DNA of 64,000 nucleotides from Gimesia sp. (GCA_002706765.1 PAJV01000055.1:1-64000), one strand, 5' to 3'. Positions 38,000-47,171 are shown, counted from the first letter of the stretch. Notes: a model not told the origin generated them from the letters alone. Numbers and translations: made by a program.

Positions 38000-38647
38000 T
38001 TAGCGTGAAGTGCTTGTCTTCGGGCCAGTAGCGGTCCCTGCAGGCTTGTAGCTGCGGTTCAGGTAGTCCAGTACTGACAATGTGATGTCATCGTCGGCAC
38101 GGTGAAATACCACCTGGCGATTCATGCCCTGGATCAGTTTTTTGGGATCATCCGTGTCCAGGCTTTCCCGGTTAAACCGCATGATCAGAGTGTAGTTGTA
38201 GATCTTGGCATACTTCTTGACTGTGTCTGTCACTTCCATGTAGATGGTGTGATAGATTCGTGATTCCTTTCGCAGGAAGTCACGCTGCGCCACTTTGCGG
38301 AATGCTTCGAAATCAGAAGCAGCCTGGGCCAGCTGTTTTTCGCGTGCCAGGTATTCAGGGCTTCCCTGTTTGAAGTCCTGCATTTCTTTCTGAACTGCCT
38401 GAATCTGTTCTGCCATCGCTTTGGCTTTGGCATCACTCCCCTGGATCTCTTCTTTCAGCTCTTCACGCAGCGCTGTAAATTTCTCGTAGTTCTTGAACAC
38501 GTGCGCCATATCAATCAGGCCCACTTTGTGCACTGCAGAGCTGGCCCCCGCAGCAGGTGCGGTGCCTTGCGCTGACGCTGTTTCAGTGAAACAGGCAAAA
38601 CAACCCGCGATGGCAACACATGTAACTGAAGCAATAATTTTTTTCAC
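38000..38647 (-). CDS. OmpH/Skp-like periplasmic chaperone
   Basis: The 215-residue protein begins with a signal peptide (GTG start, cleavage near ETASAQG at residue 26). The mature part opens with KVGLIDMAHVFKNYEKF, the OmpH/Skp signature. A long alkaline coiled coil follows (about residues 60-140), with a C-terminal segment containing IYNYTLIMRFNRES. Skp-type trimers hold unfolded outer membrane proteins in the periplasm. In many bacteria ompH lies by lpx genes, as here. The C-terminal tail after residue 195 is low-complexity. Confidence 0.88.
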   Translation of the reverse strand: MKKIIASVTCVAIAGCFACFTETASAQGTAPAAGASSAVHKVGLIDMAHVFKNYEKFTALREELKEEIQGSDAKAKAMAEQIQAVQKEMQDFKQGSPEYLAREKQLAQAASDFEAFRKVAQRDFLRKESRIYHTIYMEVTDTVKKYAKIYNYTLIMRFNRESLDTDDPKKLIQGMNRQVVFHRADDDITLSVLDYLNRSYKPAGTATGPKTSTSR

Positions 38648-39191
38648 GACCTAAGCACTCCTTTGCAGAATGGACCACTCTCCGTAGTGGCGATCAAACG
38701 AATTAGAATTTCTCTTGATTTGGTAACGAAACTGTACCCAGCCTCTATATGACAGTTTCGTGATCAAAGTCTCTGGGAAATGTGATTTTACTCTAATGAT
38801 ACAACTGGATTCATGTCATATGAGCCAGCTAACCATACTGAGAGAACGATAATTTTGCATAGATTGGATTTTACGTCAATACGAAAAAGTGAGCATTTGC
38901 AGTCATTTTCAGATCGATCTCCATTCTCCTCTCATGCAAACCCCGCTGTTTGACATTATTCTTGGCAGTAAATCACAGACACCTTCGTTCAGCACGGTTT
39001 TTGGTCTTGCCCTATAATTTGTTTTTGATTATTAAACGCCCCTCTTTCAACTTCTCTACCAGGACCTTTCCCCTCAATTGAATCCTTTTCGATTCGAATT
39101 CCCTGACCTTATCTGTTGAATTGATCACATTCGACACCTCAATAAATACTTTCAAATGGGCTGTTTTATAGTCAGCACGGAGGCTTATTCC
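38648..39191. other. Intergenic region between ompH and the SH3 gene
   Basis: About 540 AT-rich bases between divergent genes. Besides the inverted repeat at 38726-38761 it holds a TATAAT at 39013-39018 (plus) without a matching -35. GGAGG (39179-39183) precedes the SH3 gene start. I see no gene. Confidence 0.5.
38726..38761. repeat. 10-bp inverted repeat upstream of ompH
   Basis: ACGAAACTGT (38726-38735) and ACAGTTTCGT (38752-38761) are exact reverse complements with a 16-base spacer containing TATATG. It sits about 80-115 bases upstream of ompH and could be an operator. Confidence 0.45.
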
Positions 39192-40619
39192 ATGTGTCCG
39201 TTAGACCGCTGGATTCTGACACCTTTATTAATCACAGGGCTGTTTCTCAGTCTTGCTGACGATAGCTTTGCGGCCAAACGCACTTTTCCCTACGACGCGG
39301 TCGTCAATGCGGAAGAAGCGCTGGTCCGTAGTGGGAATGGAACGCGTTATTATCCCACCCTCAAACTCAAAAAGGGGAATCGCGTCACCGTGCATCGCCA
39401 CGATCCAGGCGGCTGGTTCATGATTTCCCCTCCGCAGGGAAGCTTCAGTTGGATCCGTGCGGAACACGTACAGAAAACAGGAAATCAATCAGGACGCGTC
39501 ACTGAAAACGGCGTTGTGGTTCGGGTAGGAAGTGCCTTTGGTGAATCACGTGACGTTGAGCAGATTCGGCTTTCCAAAAATGATGAAGTAACTATTCTCG
39601 GCAGTAAAAATGTTCCCACAGAATTCGGGAATGTGCTGATGTACCAGATCAAACCGCCCACGGGTGAATGGCGGTGGATTGAAGGGCATCTGATTATCCC
39701 GACAGACCAGTATCAACCTGGAAAAAGTGCCCCGGTTCCCATCGATCAACCCATCGCCGCCAATCAGAATGATCCGTTCAGCCAGGGCAGTACACAACTC
39801 AATAATTCACCTGCCCCCCGGCAGGAAATGATTAAAACTCCCACAGATGGCTCCGCCCGGCGCAGTGTTCCCGAAGAGGAACAGATTGCTGCCGCCAAAG
39901 ATGCCATTAAAACGATCGACACTCAGTTCCGTGCCATGATCGAAGCAGAACCGACTGCCTGGGATCTGAATGGACTGGAACAGGATTACAAAACCCTGCA
40001 ACAGGAAATCAAACATCCAGCGATCGCCAGCAAAATTGACCTGCGGATCGAAGCCGTGAATCGCTATCGTAAAGTGCAATCCGAGTATCAGGATTTTCTG
40101 AAACTGGCTGAAGAAACCAGTAAACGCGATGCGGAACTGGTCTCGATGGCTCCGGAACAGAATAAAACGAGCCGCTATCCCACTCCTGATTCCAGCATCT
40201 CACCCGGCTCTGAATCGATACTGCCACCAACGCCGGAACCTGCATCCGAACCGACGCTTCCCACACAACCGCTGGCCCCACTGCCACAACCCAGTGCACC
40301 CCAGCCTTCAATACCGCAACCAGGCATGACACAGCAATCAACACCAGCAGCGCAGCCTCAATTCTCTGGAGCGGGAATCGTTCGCCGGCTGAGCAATGTT
40401 CGCCGGGGAATGCCCACACATGCACTGACTGCTCCCAACGGCCAGTTTCTGGCTTATCTGCAGCCGGTCTCACCACAAATCAATCTGGATGCGGCGATCG
40501 GCCAGCCCGTCGGCGTGACTGGAAAACGCTGGTTCCGCAATGATCTCCGCGGGGAATTTATTCTGGTCGAATCAATGATGCCCGTGCGACTGCAGGCAGC
40601 GCCTGTGCCACGTCAATAA
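39192..40619 (+). CDS. Exported SH3-domain protein with proline-rich linker
   Basis: The ATG at 39192 has GGAGG eight bases upstream and gives 475 residues with a signal peptide ending near DDSFAAK (residue 24). A bacterial SH3 domain follows: AVVNAEEALVRSGNGTRYYPTLKLKKG to FSWIRAEHVQ. A second SH3-like segment, GVVVRVGSAFGESRDVEQIRLSKND, covers about 100-180. A helical middle (230-330) and a long Pro/Gln-rich linker (340-405) lead to a C-terminal domain of about 75 residues with FLAYLQPV. It probably binds peptidoglycan or envelope ligands; its role is unknown. A strong terminator follows. Confidence 0.75.
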   Translation: MCPLDRWILTPLLITGLFLSLADDSFAAKRTFPYDAVVNAEEALVRSGNGTRYYPTLKLKKGNRVTVHRHDPGGWFMISPPQGSFSWIRAEHVQKTGNQSGRVTENGVVVRVGSAFGESRDVEQIRLSKNDEVTILGSKNVPTEFGNVLMYQIKPPTGEWRWIEGHLIIPTDQYQPGKSAPVPIDQPIAANQNDPFSQGSTQLNNSPAPRQEMIKTPTDGSARRSVPEEEQIAAAKDAIKTIDTQFRAMIEAEPTAWDLNGLEQDYKTLQQEIKHPAIASKIDLRIEAVNRYRKVQSEYQDFLKLAEETSKRDAELVSMAPEQNKTSRYPTPDSSISPGSESILPPTPEPASEPTLPTQPLAPLPQPSAPQPSIPQPGMTQQSTPAAQPQFSGAGIVRRLSNVRRGMPTHALTAPNGQFLAYLQPVSPQINLDAAIGQPVGVTGKRWFRNDLRGEFILVESMMPVRLQAAPVPRQ

Positions 40620-40655
40620 TCATTGACTGCCAACGTTTCATACACTGAAAACAGA

Positions 40656-40695
40656 AACAGCCCTCTGCTCGCCGGGAACAGAGGGCTGTTTTATT
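40656..40695. terminator. Bidirectional terminator between the SH3 and MFS genes
   Basis: AACAGCCCTCTG and CAGAGGGCTGTT form a perfect 12-bp stem with an 11-base loop followed by TTTATTT on the plus strand; it also lies just past the minus-strand MFS gene. Confidence 0.85.
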
Positions 40696-40710
40696 TCTTC
40701 AGGCAGCAAC

Positions 40711-42012
40711 TTAAACCAACTCTTCTGTGCCTGCCGCCTTGGCAACGTCTTCTTCGGTGACGGCTCGTTTCGGATCATCCTTAAACAGGAACAGGAACAC
40801 CACCATAATCACAAATGCAGCTACGGCAGGGTAAATCCAGAATTCTTCCCAGTTTTTCAATTTGGCTGCACCATCACCAATCACAATTCGATTGATTAAA
40901 ACACCACTGATCTGGGCTCCCACCAGCATCCCGATTCCCTGGGTGGCTAATACCAGAAAACCCTGCGCCTGTGCACGAATGGCAGGGCCCGCTTTCTGAT
41001 CGACGTATATCTGTCCTGTGACAAAGAAGAAGTCATAACAGATCCCATGCAGAACAATCCCGAATATAATCATCCAGTAAACGCTGTTCGCTCCCATTTC
41101 TACAGCCCCTGCCCCGGCACCTGCTGCAAACAATGTATAACGGGCCACCCAGGCGAACATCCCAAACAGCAGCATCCGTTTGACACCCAGGAATTTGAAA
41201 AAGAACGGCATCAATATCATGAACAACACTTCGGACATCTGGCCGAACGACATCTGAAAGGCAGGATTAGAAATACCAGCATCTGCTACAAAAACAGGTG
41301 CGTAGGCATAATAAGCAGCCAGCGGAATACAGATTAATAAGGAACTCGCCATGAATACGAGGAAGGAGCGATCTTTTAACAGAGCCAGTGAATCCAGGCC
41401 CAGGATGTCTCGTACAGAAATCGCCTTTCCCTTGGAAGGAGGGGGAGTGTGGGGCAGTGTTAAGCTGTAAATCCCCATAAGCACACCTGCCCCCCCAGCG
41501 ACCAGCAGCGGTTTGGAGGTCATATCTGCCTCCATCACCTTACTGACAAGAATATTCGCGCCGATCCAGCCAAACGTCCCGAACACACGCACCAGGGGAA
41601 ACCAGACTTCCTGATTCTTCAAATGAGTAAATGCGATCGTGTTGGTCAGCCCTAATGTGGGCATGTAACAGAGCATATGCAGCAGTAATAACAAGATGAA
41701 TGTCTTGCTGCCTGCTCCTCCCTCTCCAACTACACTCGGAGCAATATAAAGGGCAACGCCCCCAATAATCATGAGGACAGCCAGCACCCGTTCTGAAGAA
41801 AAGAATCGGTCAGCGACCATCCCTAATATAAAGGGAGAAAGAATGGCTGCAATCGGCCCGACAGTGTAAGCCCAGTAAATCGCATCACCCATCCCGTTCG
41901 CCCCCATGTAGTTGCCCACGGTTACATACCAGGCCCCCCACACGAAGAACTCGAGGAACATCATAATGGAAAGTCGAATACCAATAGTGAGTGGCGATTG
42001 CTGTGAAGACAT
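40711..42012 (-). CDS. MFS transporter, nucleoside:proton symporter type
   Basis: The ATG at 42012 follows a purine-rich GGAGAAGGG and gives 433 residues; the longer frame adds an unlikely N terminus. Twelve hydrophobic helices are present. The start IGIRLSIMMFLEFFVWGAWYVTVGNYM is characteristic of the NupG/XapB-like nucleoside transporter family common in planctomycetes, where members often lie near sugar genes. An inner-membrane proton symporter of a nucleoside or related solute is likely. The substrate is not readable. Confidence 0.82.
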   Translation of the reverse strand: MSSQQSPLTIGIRLSIMMFLEFFVWGAWYVTVGNYMGANGMGDAIYWAYTVGPIAAILSPFILGMVADRFFSSERVLAVLMIIGGVALYIAPSVVGEGGAGSKTFILLLLLHMLCYMPTLGLTNTIAFTHLKNQEVWFPLVRVFGTFGWIGANILVSKVMEADMTSKPLLVAGGAGVLMGIYSLTLPHTPPPSKGKAISVRDILGLDSLALLKDRSFLVFMASSLLICIPLAAYYAYAPVFVADAGISNPAFQMSFGQMSEVLFMILMPFFFKFLGVKRMLLFGMFAWVARYTLFAAGAGAGAVEMGANSVYWMIIFGIVLHGICYDFFFVTGQIYVDQKAGPAIRAQAQGFLVLATQGIGMLVGAQISGVLINRIVIGDGAAKLKNWEEFWIYPAVAAFVIMVVFLFLFKDDPKRAVTEEDVAKAAGTEELV

Positions 42013-42394
42013 ATTGGGCTGGCCCTTCTCCTGATCCGCGGCATATTTATGTGAACTCGAAAGCAAAGATCGTTACGATCATGCCCCGAAACGACAAATC
42101 AGGCAAGTATAAAGGGATTCACTCCCGCGAATTTCTCCTGAAAGATCCTTCCATGCCGAGTGAATTTGTCTTAATCACAGCCATTAACTCCGCCCTCTCA
42201 CCTACCGCTGCTGTCGTGACCAGACTTTTCTCAGCCATACTCGCGCTGTAACAACCGCCCACCTTGCCGCAGGTACTCCCGAAAAACAGGGAAAACACTA
42301 CCCGCCATCGCACATTAAGTCTTTCCACACAAACACTTATAAACATTTTGCCGAACCATTTTAAATTTTATCTAAATTTTACAGTCAATCCATA

Positions 42395-42422
42395 TTAACA
42401 CCTGTTAAACAATCGTTACAAT
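42395..42422 (+). promoter_or_regulatory. Sigma70-like promoter of the pilin-like gene
   Basis: TTAACA (42395-42400), a 16-base spacer and TACAAT (42417-42422) each match consensus at five of six positions. TTAACA is also half of a TTAACA-N2-TGTTAA dyad. The gene starts about 95 bases downstream. Confidence 0.5.
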
Positions 42423-42450
42423 CCCACTTATCCGAATAATCGTTACAATC
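42411..42450 (+). repeat. 13-bp direct repeat overlapping the promoter
   Basis: AATCGTTACAATC occurs exactly at 42411-42423 and 42438-42450, 27 bases apart. The first copy includes the -10; the second lies just after the expected start site. Confidence 0.6.
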
Positions 42451-42518
42451 GGCACAGGCGGAACTCATTCTCACCTCACTCTCAATTGAACTGTCACCAC
42501 TTTCTTGAGAGGTCTGTT

Positions 42519-42932
42519 ATGAATCTATTGAATAATTTCTGGCGTGATGAAGCTGGTTTAGTGATGTCTGCTGAACTGGTCATGCTTGGTACCGTAGGAA
42601 TTCTGGGTGCCACAGTTGGATTAAGTGCGGCTTCGACTGCCATCAACGATGAAATGGTCGAGTTCAGCCACGCCATCCGCAGCCTTGATCAGAGTTACCA
42701 CATCGAAGGCCATCAAAGCTGCCGTGCCTGGTCGGCTTCTTCCTCTTACCGTCAGCAGGATGTTGCTGCTTCAATTGCAGACCTGTGTGGCCAGATCGAA
42801 GAAGCAGAAGGAACGATCGATCAACGCTCCCATCTGAAACGACAGGCACCACCGACATCCAAAGAGCTGCGCAAAAAAATGGATGCAAAGAAGAAGAAAA
42901 ACAAAGAGAAGAAAAAGAAGAACGAAGCCTGA
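42519..42932 (+). CDS. Flp/type IVb pilin-like protein with lysine-rich tail
   Basis: The ATG at 42519 has GAGAGG at good spacing and gives 137 residues. The N terminus MNLLNNFWRDEAGLVMSAELVMLGT resembles Flp prepilins: a short polar leader, a glycine at position 13, a glutamate six residues later and one hydrophobic helix to about residue 40. The middle part has two cysteines, in QSCRAW and DLCGQIEEAEGTID. The tail KKMDAKKKKNKEKKKKNEA is extremely basic. No prepilin peptidase or tad gene is adjacent. A terminator hairpin follows. A pilin or a pseudopilin-like anchored protein is likely; function is inferred from the N terminus only. Confidence 0.65.
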   Translation: MNLLNNFWRDEAGLVMSAELVMLGTVGILGATVGLSAASTAINDEMVEFSHAIRSLDQSYHIEGHQSCRAWSASSSYRQQDVAASIADLCGQIEEAEGTIDQRSHLKRQAPPTSKELRKKMDAKKKKNKEKKKKNEA

Positions 42933-43050
42933 TCTTCTGATACGCATCACATTTAAACCTGGCGTCTCTCAATTTATGATACTCGGTCCAAACGGCCCTG
43001 GAGACGCTTCAGTAAAACGGGACACCGTCTGAAACAATCCAACGCAAAAT

Positions 43051-43092
43051 AAAACAGCCTTCTTTGAATCAATTCAGAGAGGGCTGTTTTTA
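43051..43092. terminator. Bidirectional terminator after the pilin-like gene
   Basis: AAACAGCC and GGGCTGTTT pair, with TCT/AGA extending the helix across small bulges, followed by a TTTTTATT tract on the plus strand. It lies between convergent genes. Confidence 0.65.
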
Positions 43093-43101
43093 TTGGTTGT
43101 T

Positions 43102-43974
43102 TCAGCGACTCTGATTCCACTCGTCAACCTGTTGCAACACTTTAATCACCGCCTTCAACGGGTCAAGTGCTTCTGCCATAAACCGCCGCGAGACGCGCGG
43201 ATTGTGAGGGGGAGAGTAGGAACAGCTGAATAAAAATTCGTCAGCTCGGGAGCCTGGCTCTAGACGATAATCACGAATTCCCAGTTCATTCAATTTCTGT
43301 ACGGCGGCACTCCACGTCGCGGGATCTCGCCTTAACATCGTTTCTGCACGCTGCCGAAACTGCTGATCGATGGCTTCCGCTGGTGCAACTTCTGACTGCG
43401 ATGGTGGCTGTGTATTCTGATTAAATGGATTCGCTTCCGTATCGATCGGCTGAACCCCTGACTGGTTAAATGAATCCTGTGCGTTTGCCGCGCCGAACTG
43501 GTTATCAAATGAGGCCTGCTGGATGGGATTACCGCCAGGTGGCTGACGTTCTTGCGGTTCTGACGATGCCAGCTCCCTCACATTCCGATCGGGCCTCCGC
43601 TGAGCAGGCGCGGGTTCCAGTTCCCAGCCTTCCAGGGCCCCGGCGGGAGGCAGCCATTCTTCCCCTTGCCTATGACCTTTTTGTGGAGACGCTGTTTCAC
43701 CAAAAGGGTTTCGCATTCCCGCGCCGGCCTGAGCGGATCGATCTGCCAGAGCAGCTTCACTGCCTAAATCAATTTCATGCGACGAGCTGTCGAACGAAAT
43801 TTCTTCAAAGGGAGAGCGGGTGGAACCTTCGTTTTCGAAGAGATCGTTTTCATTGAGAGCCGACTTTTTAACGGGAGCGATTTCCGGAATGCCGAATATC
43901 GCCAGCATCGGTACTGCGACCAGGGGGATCAGTACAAGCAGCGTTGAAAAAAAGTCATTTGATTTGGAGCGCAT
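43102..43974 (-). CDS. N-terminally anchored hypothetical protein
   Basis: I do not recognise a named family. The 290-residue protein has one hydrophobic segment near residues 9-28 (FFSTLLVLIPLVAVPMLAIFGIP), likely an uncleaved anchor. A low-complexity Ser/Glu/Pro/Gln-rich region spans about 40-195. A compact C-terminal domain (about 200-290) has RAETMLRRDPATWSAAVQKL, GIRDYRLEPGS, FSCSYSP and FMAEALDPLKAVIKVL. The layout suggests a domain held away from the membrane by a flexible linker. The start ATG has GGAGAAACG upstream. No function can be assigned. Confidence 0.7.
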   Translation of the reverse strand: MRSKSNDFFSTLLVLIPLVAVPMLAIFGIPEIAPVKKSALNENDLFENEGSTRSPFEEISFDSSSHEIDLGSEAALADRSAQAGAGMRNPFGETASPQKGHRQGEEWLPPAGALEGWELEPAPAQRRPDRNVRELASSEPQERQPPGGNPIQQASFDNQFGAANAQDSFNQSGVQPIDTEANPFNQNTQPPSQSEVAPAEAIDQQFRQRAETMLRRDPATWSAAVQKLNELGIRDYRLEPGSRADEFLFSCSYSPPHNPRVSRRFMAEALDPLKAVIKVLQQVDEWNQSR

Positions 43975-44684
43975 TTGCGTTTCTCCTCCATGTTCGCAAT
44001 CACGCTATCGGAAACTATCCGATTTGAACAATGGGAACACTCCTTGTTCTCAATGTTTTGGTTACCAGAAACCATCTTGGCCAACCACTTTTTACAATCA
44101 CTCAATGGCCTGTCCCAGGCTCGATTACAACCTGGAACTCTGTTGAATCATTGCTACCTGAAACCACTCGAGTGTAAACGATATAAAGCAATCCAGCTGG
44201 TGACAGGGATGCGGATCATACAGAAAGACCGTAAACGGAACAATTGAACTTTAGCGAATTCTCTTGTTTTCAGGAAATCTACACAAAATCTTCTGTTCCC
44301 TGCCTGACCCCCAACTGTTAAAATGGGTCAACAGGCAGCCCTGGCAAACATAAATGGTACGCATCGCAATAAAGCGACAAGTCAATCTGAAGAATCTGTC
44401 TTGACAATTTATAAAAAAACAGGGAGAACACGTGATCTGATTGATTACGGTTTGTCTTGAGGTTCGATCTTATACTACAGTATCAAGTCATAATGCAGAT
44501 TGAATCTGTGTTCGACATTCATTTAAAAGACCTTATCATTTCACTGCAGGAAACCCCTCAGCGGTTTCGTAAATCTGTGTGGTCTATATTTCTTACTGGT
44601 TTCAGACAGTGTTTCCGCCTACCGTGCTCAGTCGGAAATCAGCCTGAAGCAAGTGGATTTCGACAAAGGGAGTCACGGAATTCA
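43975..44684. other. Intergenic region, 710 bases
   Basis: It separates the divergent anchored protein and DUF1571 genes. It holds an imperfect inverted repeat (AACAATGGGAACA at 44027-44039 and TGTTCTCAATGTT at 44045-44057, 11 of 13 paired). A TTGACA at 44401 lacks a matching -10. Open frames here lack ribosome-binding sites. Confidence 0.45.
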
Positions 44685-45506
44685 ATGGTTAAACAGCACT
44701 CTTATTTACAAAACACGGTTCTGGTTCGCCAGACGAAGAAGTTCGTTGCCATCGCAGGAGTTCTGGCTCTGACCGCAACTGCCTGCCTGACACAGACCAG
44801 CCCATTACAGGCACAGTCTGAACATCCTCTTGATCCTGCGATTCGCCTCGCAATGAAGAGCTACGAAACGACAGAGGAAGTGAAAGACTTCCAGGGAACA
44901 TTCATTAAACGCGAGAAGGTCGGCCGTAAAATGCAGGCCACCCAGACAATGGCAATCAAGTTTCGCGAGCAACCATTGAGCGTCTACCTGGGCTTCCAGC
45001 AACCACACGCCGGACGCGAAGTCATCTATTTCCATGGACGAAATGGAAATCAGATTCTCGCCCATGAAACCGGGATTAAGGGACTTGTCGGCACCGTCTC
45101 TCTGCAACCCAACAGCCCACAGGCAATGGATGAGAGCCGCTACCCGATTACCACGATCGGCATTCGTAAAATGCTGTATCAGATCCTGAAACAGTGGAAA
45201 GAAGAACGAGCCGTCGATGCCGGCGTTGCCGTTAAATATTTCCCGGATGCCAAACTGGGTAACATGCAGTGCAAAGTACTGCAGACCAGCTACCCGCAAC
45301 AGAAACAGGGTATCCGCTTCCAGATGACCAGGCTGTACATCGACAAGGAAACCAACCTGCCTGTCCGTGTCGAACAGTATGACTGGCCTACCAGAAGAAA
45401 CAGTCAGCCGGAATTAGTCGAAGAATATACCTACACCAACATCCGCACCAACGTCGGATTAACGGATGCAGACTTCGATCCTAAAAATCCTGGCTACAAC
45501 TTCTAA
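44685..45506 (+). CDS. DUF1571 family exported protein
   Basis: I choose ATG 44685 because it starts a signal-peptide-like region (VAIAGVLALTATACLTQTSPLQAQ) and gives 273 residues. The DUF1571 core runs from VKDFQGTFIKREKVG through IKFREQPLSVYLGFQQP and REVIYFHGRNGN to the conserved end TYTNIRTNVGLTDADFDPKNPGY. The beta-rich pattern recalls LolA/LolB-like carriers, but no function is known. A cysteine near the signal cleavage region (TACL) could be a lipobox-like site, which is uncertain. A strong terminator follows the gene. Confidence 0.82.
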   Translation: MVKQHSYLQNTVLVRQTKKFVAIAGVLALTATACLTQTSPLQAQSEHPLDPAIRLAMKSYETTEEVKDFQGTFIKREKVGRKMQATQTMAIKFREQPLSVYLGFQQPHAGREVIYFHGRNGNQILAHETGIKGLVGTVSLQPNSPQAMDESRYPITTIGIRKMLYQILKQWKEERAVDAGVAVKYFPDAKLGNMQCKVLQTSYPQQKQGIRFQMTRLYIDKETNLPVRVEQYDWPTRRNSQPELVEEYTYTNIRTNVGLTDADFDPKNPGYNF

Positions 45507-45535
45507 ACTATATATTAAACATCACTAACAAATCG

Positions 45536-45573
45536 AAAGCCGAAGACTCTCATTCAGTCTTCGGCTTTTTTTA
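45536..45573 (+). terminator. Terminator of the DUF1571 gene
   Basis: AAAGCCGAAGACT and AGTCTTCGGCTTT form a perfect 13-bp stem with a 7-base loop and a T tract of about eight. Confidence 0.92.
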
Positions 45574-45617
45574 TTGTAACAGCCCCTCAATTCCTCTCTG
45601 CGATCTAGCAGAACAAG

Positions 45618-45675
45618 TTGCAAGTGCCTCTTTCTCATTGATATAATCAGATATACTCATATGTATTTATCTGAT
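45618..45675 (+). promoter_or_regulatory. Promoter and operator-like dyad upstream of the Tat-exported oxidoreductase
   Basis: TTGCAA (45618-45623), an 18-base spacer and a perfect TATAAT (45642-45647) form a sigma70-like promoter. ATCAGATA (45646-45653) and TATCTGAT (45668-45675) form a perfect inverted pair over the start site. A third ATCAGATA lies at 45740-45747. Confidence 0.5.
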
Positions 45676-45794
45676 GTTCTTATGCTTCTGTCCACACAGA
45701 ATATCGATTGTCAACCAGCACTCCTCGTTCAATCGACGTATCAGATAAAATGCCAAATTTGATCTTATTTCATTGAACTGCCAAGGAGCCCAGA

Positions 45795-47171
45795 ATGAGT
45801 GAAGCGCCCCAGAATGTCTCATCCCGCCGCGATTTTTTAAAGAATTCCAGCAAACTCGCAGCCGGGGCTTCTGTCTTAGCCGGTACGTCGATCCCCCATG
45901 TCTACGCTGCTGATGAAAGTACCATTAAAATTGCCCTCGTCGGATGTGGCGGTCGCGGAACGGGTGCTGCGGCCAACGCACTCTCCACGACCAGTGGTCC
46001 GATTAAACTGGTCGCGATGGCCGACGTCTTCGATCACCGTCTCAAGACCAGTTACAAGAGTCTCGAAAAACAATTTGGCGACAAAGTTGATGTCCCCGAT
46101 GATCAGAAATTTATTGGCTTCGATGGTTACGAGAAAGCAATCAGCTGCCTGGGACCGGGAGACGTCGTACTGCTGGTGACTCCGCCTGCGTTTCGCTGGG
46201 TCCAATTCGGGTATGCCATCGAAAAAGGCATCAACGTCTTTATGGAAAAACCCATCACAGTCGACGGACCCAGCACCCGCAAGATGCTTGAGCTTGCCAA
46301 AAAATCGGAAGAGAAAAACCTCAAGGTCGGCGTGGGCCTGATGTGTCGGCACTGTAAAGCGCGCCAGGAACTTCACGACCGAATCAAAGACGGTCAGATC
46401 GGCGACGTGCTGGAGCTCCGGGCATACCGCATGGCCGGCCCGACCGGTTCCGCAGCAACAGGACCCAAACCGGAAAACATGAGCAGCGAACTGCTCTACC
46501 AGATCTCCCGATTTCACGGCTTCCTCTGGGCCAGTGGTGGTGGCTTCAGTGACTTCCTCATTCATAATATCGATGAAAGCTGCTGGATGAAAGATGCCTG
46601 GCCCGTCCAGGCTGATGGTTCCGGCGGACGTCACTACCGCGGAGACAGTGTCGATCAGAACTTCGACAGCTACAGCGTCGAATACACATTCGCTGATGGC
46701 ACGAAGATGTTCCTGCGGGGACGTACGATTCCCGGCTGTCGCCAGAAATTCGCCAGCTTTGCACACGGCACCAAAGGGCTGGCTGTTATCTCGACTTCAG
46801 CCCACCACCCTGCAAAATCCCGCATTTACAAAGGCTATAACGAAACCGATGAAAACCTGGTCTGGGCTTACCCACAACCCGAGCCCAATCCCTATCAGCT
46901 GGAATGGGAAGATCTGATCAACGCGATCCGCAACGATCAGCCTTACAACGAAGTGCGTCGTGGTGCGGAAGCCAGCCTGGTGACATCAATGGGGCGTATG
47001 GCCGCTCACACAGGTCAGATCATCACCTACGATGAAATGCTGAACTGCAAACAGGAGTTTGCTCCTGATGTCGATAAACTGACCATGGAATCACCAGCGC
47101 CCGTCATCGCCCGTGCTGATGGTTCTTACCCCGTGCCTCTGCCCGGAATTCTTAAAAACCGTGAATATTAA
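45795..47171 (+). CDS. Tat-exported Gfo/Idh/MocA oxidoreductase
   Basis: The 458-residue protein starts with a twin-arginine signal (SSRRDFLKNSSKLAAGASVLAGTSIPHVYA, split around residue 10-38), so it is exported folded with its cofactor. The Rossmann motif IALVGCGGRGTGAA follows, then NVFMEKPITVDGPSTRKMLELA and KVGVGLMCRHCKARQELHDRI. The C-terminal domain has HNIDESCWMKDAWPVQADGSGG. Planctomycetes carry many such periplasmic NAD-type oxidoreductases, probably acting on sugars. It has its own promoter-like element and a large hairpin after the stop. Confidence 0.9.
   Translation: MSEAPQNVSSRRDFLKNSSKLAAGASVLAGTSIPHVYAADESTIKIALVGCGGRGTGAAANALSTTSGPIKLVAMADVFDHRLKTSYKSLEKQFGDKVDVPDDQKFIGFDGYEKAISCLGPGDVVLLVTPPAFRWVQFGYAIEKGINVFMEKPITVDGPSTRKMLELAKKSEEKNLKVGVGLMCRHCKARQELHDRIKDGQIGDVLELRAYRMAGPTGSAATGPKPENMSSELLYQISRFHGFLWASGGGFSDFLIHNIDESCWMKDAWPVQADGSGGRHYRGDSVDQNFDSYSVEYTFADGTKMFLRGRTIPGCRQKFASFAHGTKGLAVISTSAHHPAKSRIYKGYNETDENLVWAYPQPEPNPYQLEWEDLINAIRNDQPYNEVRRGAEASLVTSMGRMAAHTGQIITYDEMLNCKQEFAPDVDKLTMESPAPVIARADGSYPVPLPGILKNREY

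Larger units (their letters stand above)
42013..42518. other. Intergenic region upstream of the pilin-like gene
   Basis: About 500 bases between divergent genes. The part near the pilin-like gene is very AT-rich and holds a promoter-like pair and a 13-bp direct repeat. The remainder shows no convincing gene. Confidence 0.5.

Noticed and set aside
44401..44424. TTGACA as a promoter of the DUF1571 gene
   Set aside because: No acceptable -10 at 15-19 bases and it lies about 280 bases from the gene.
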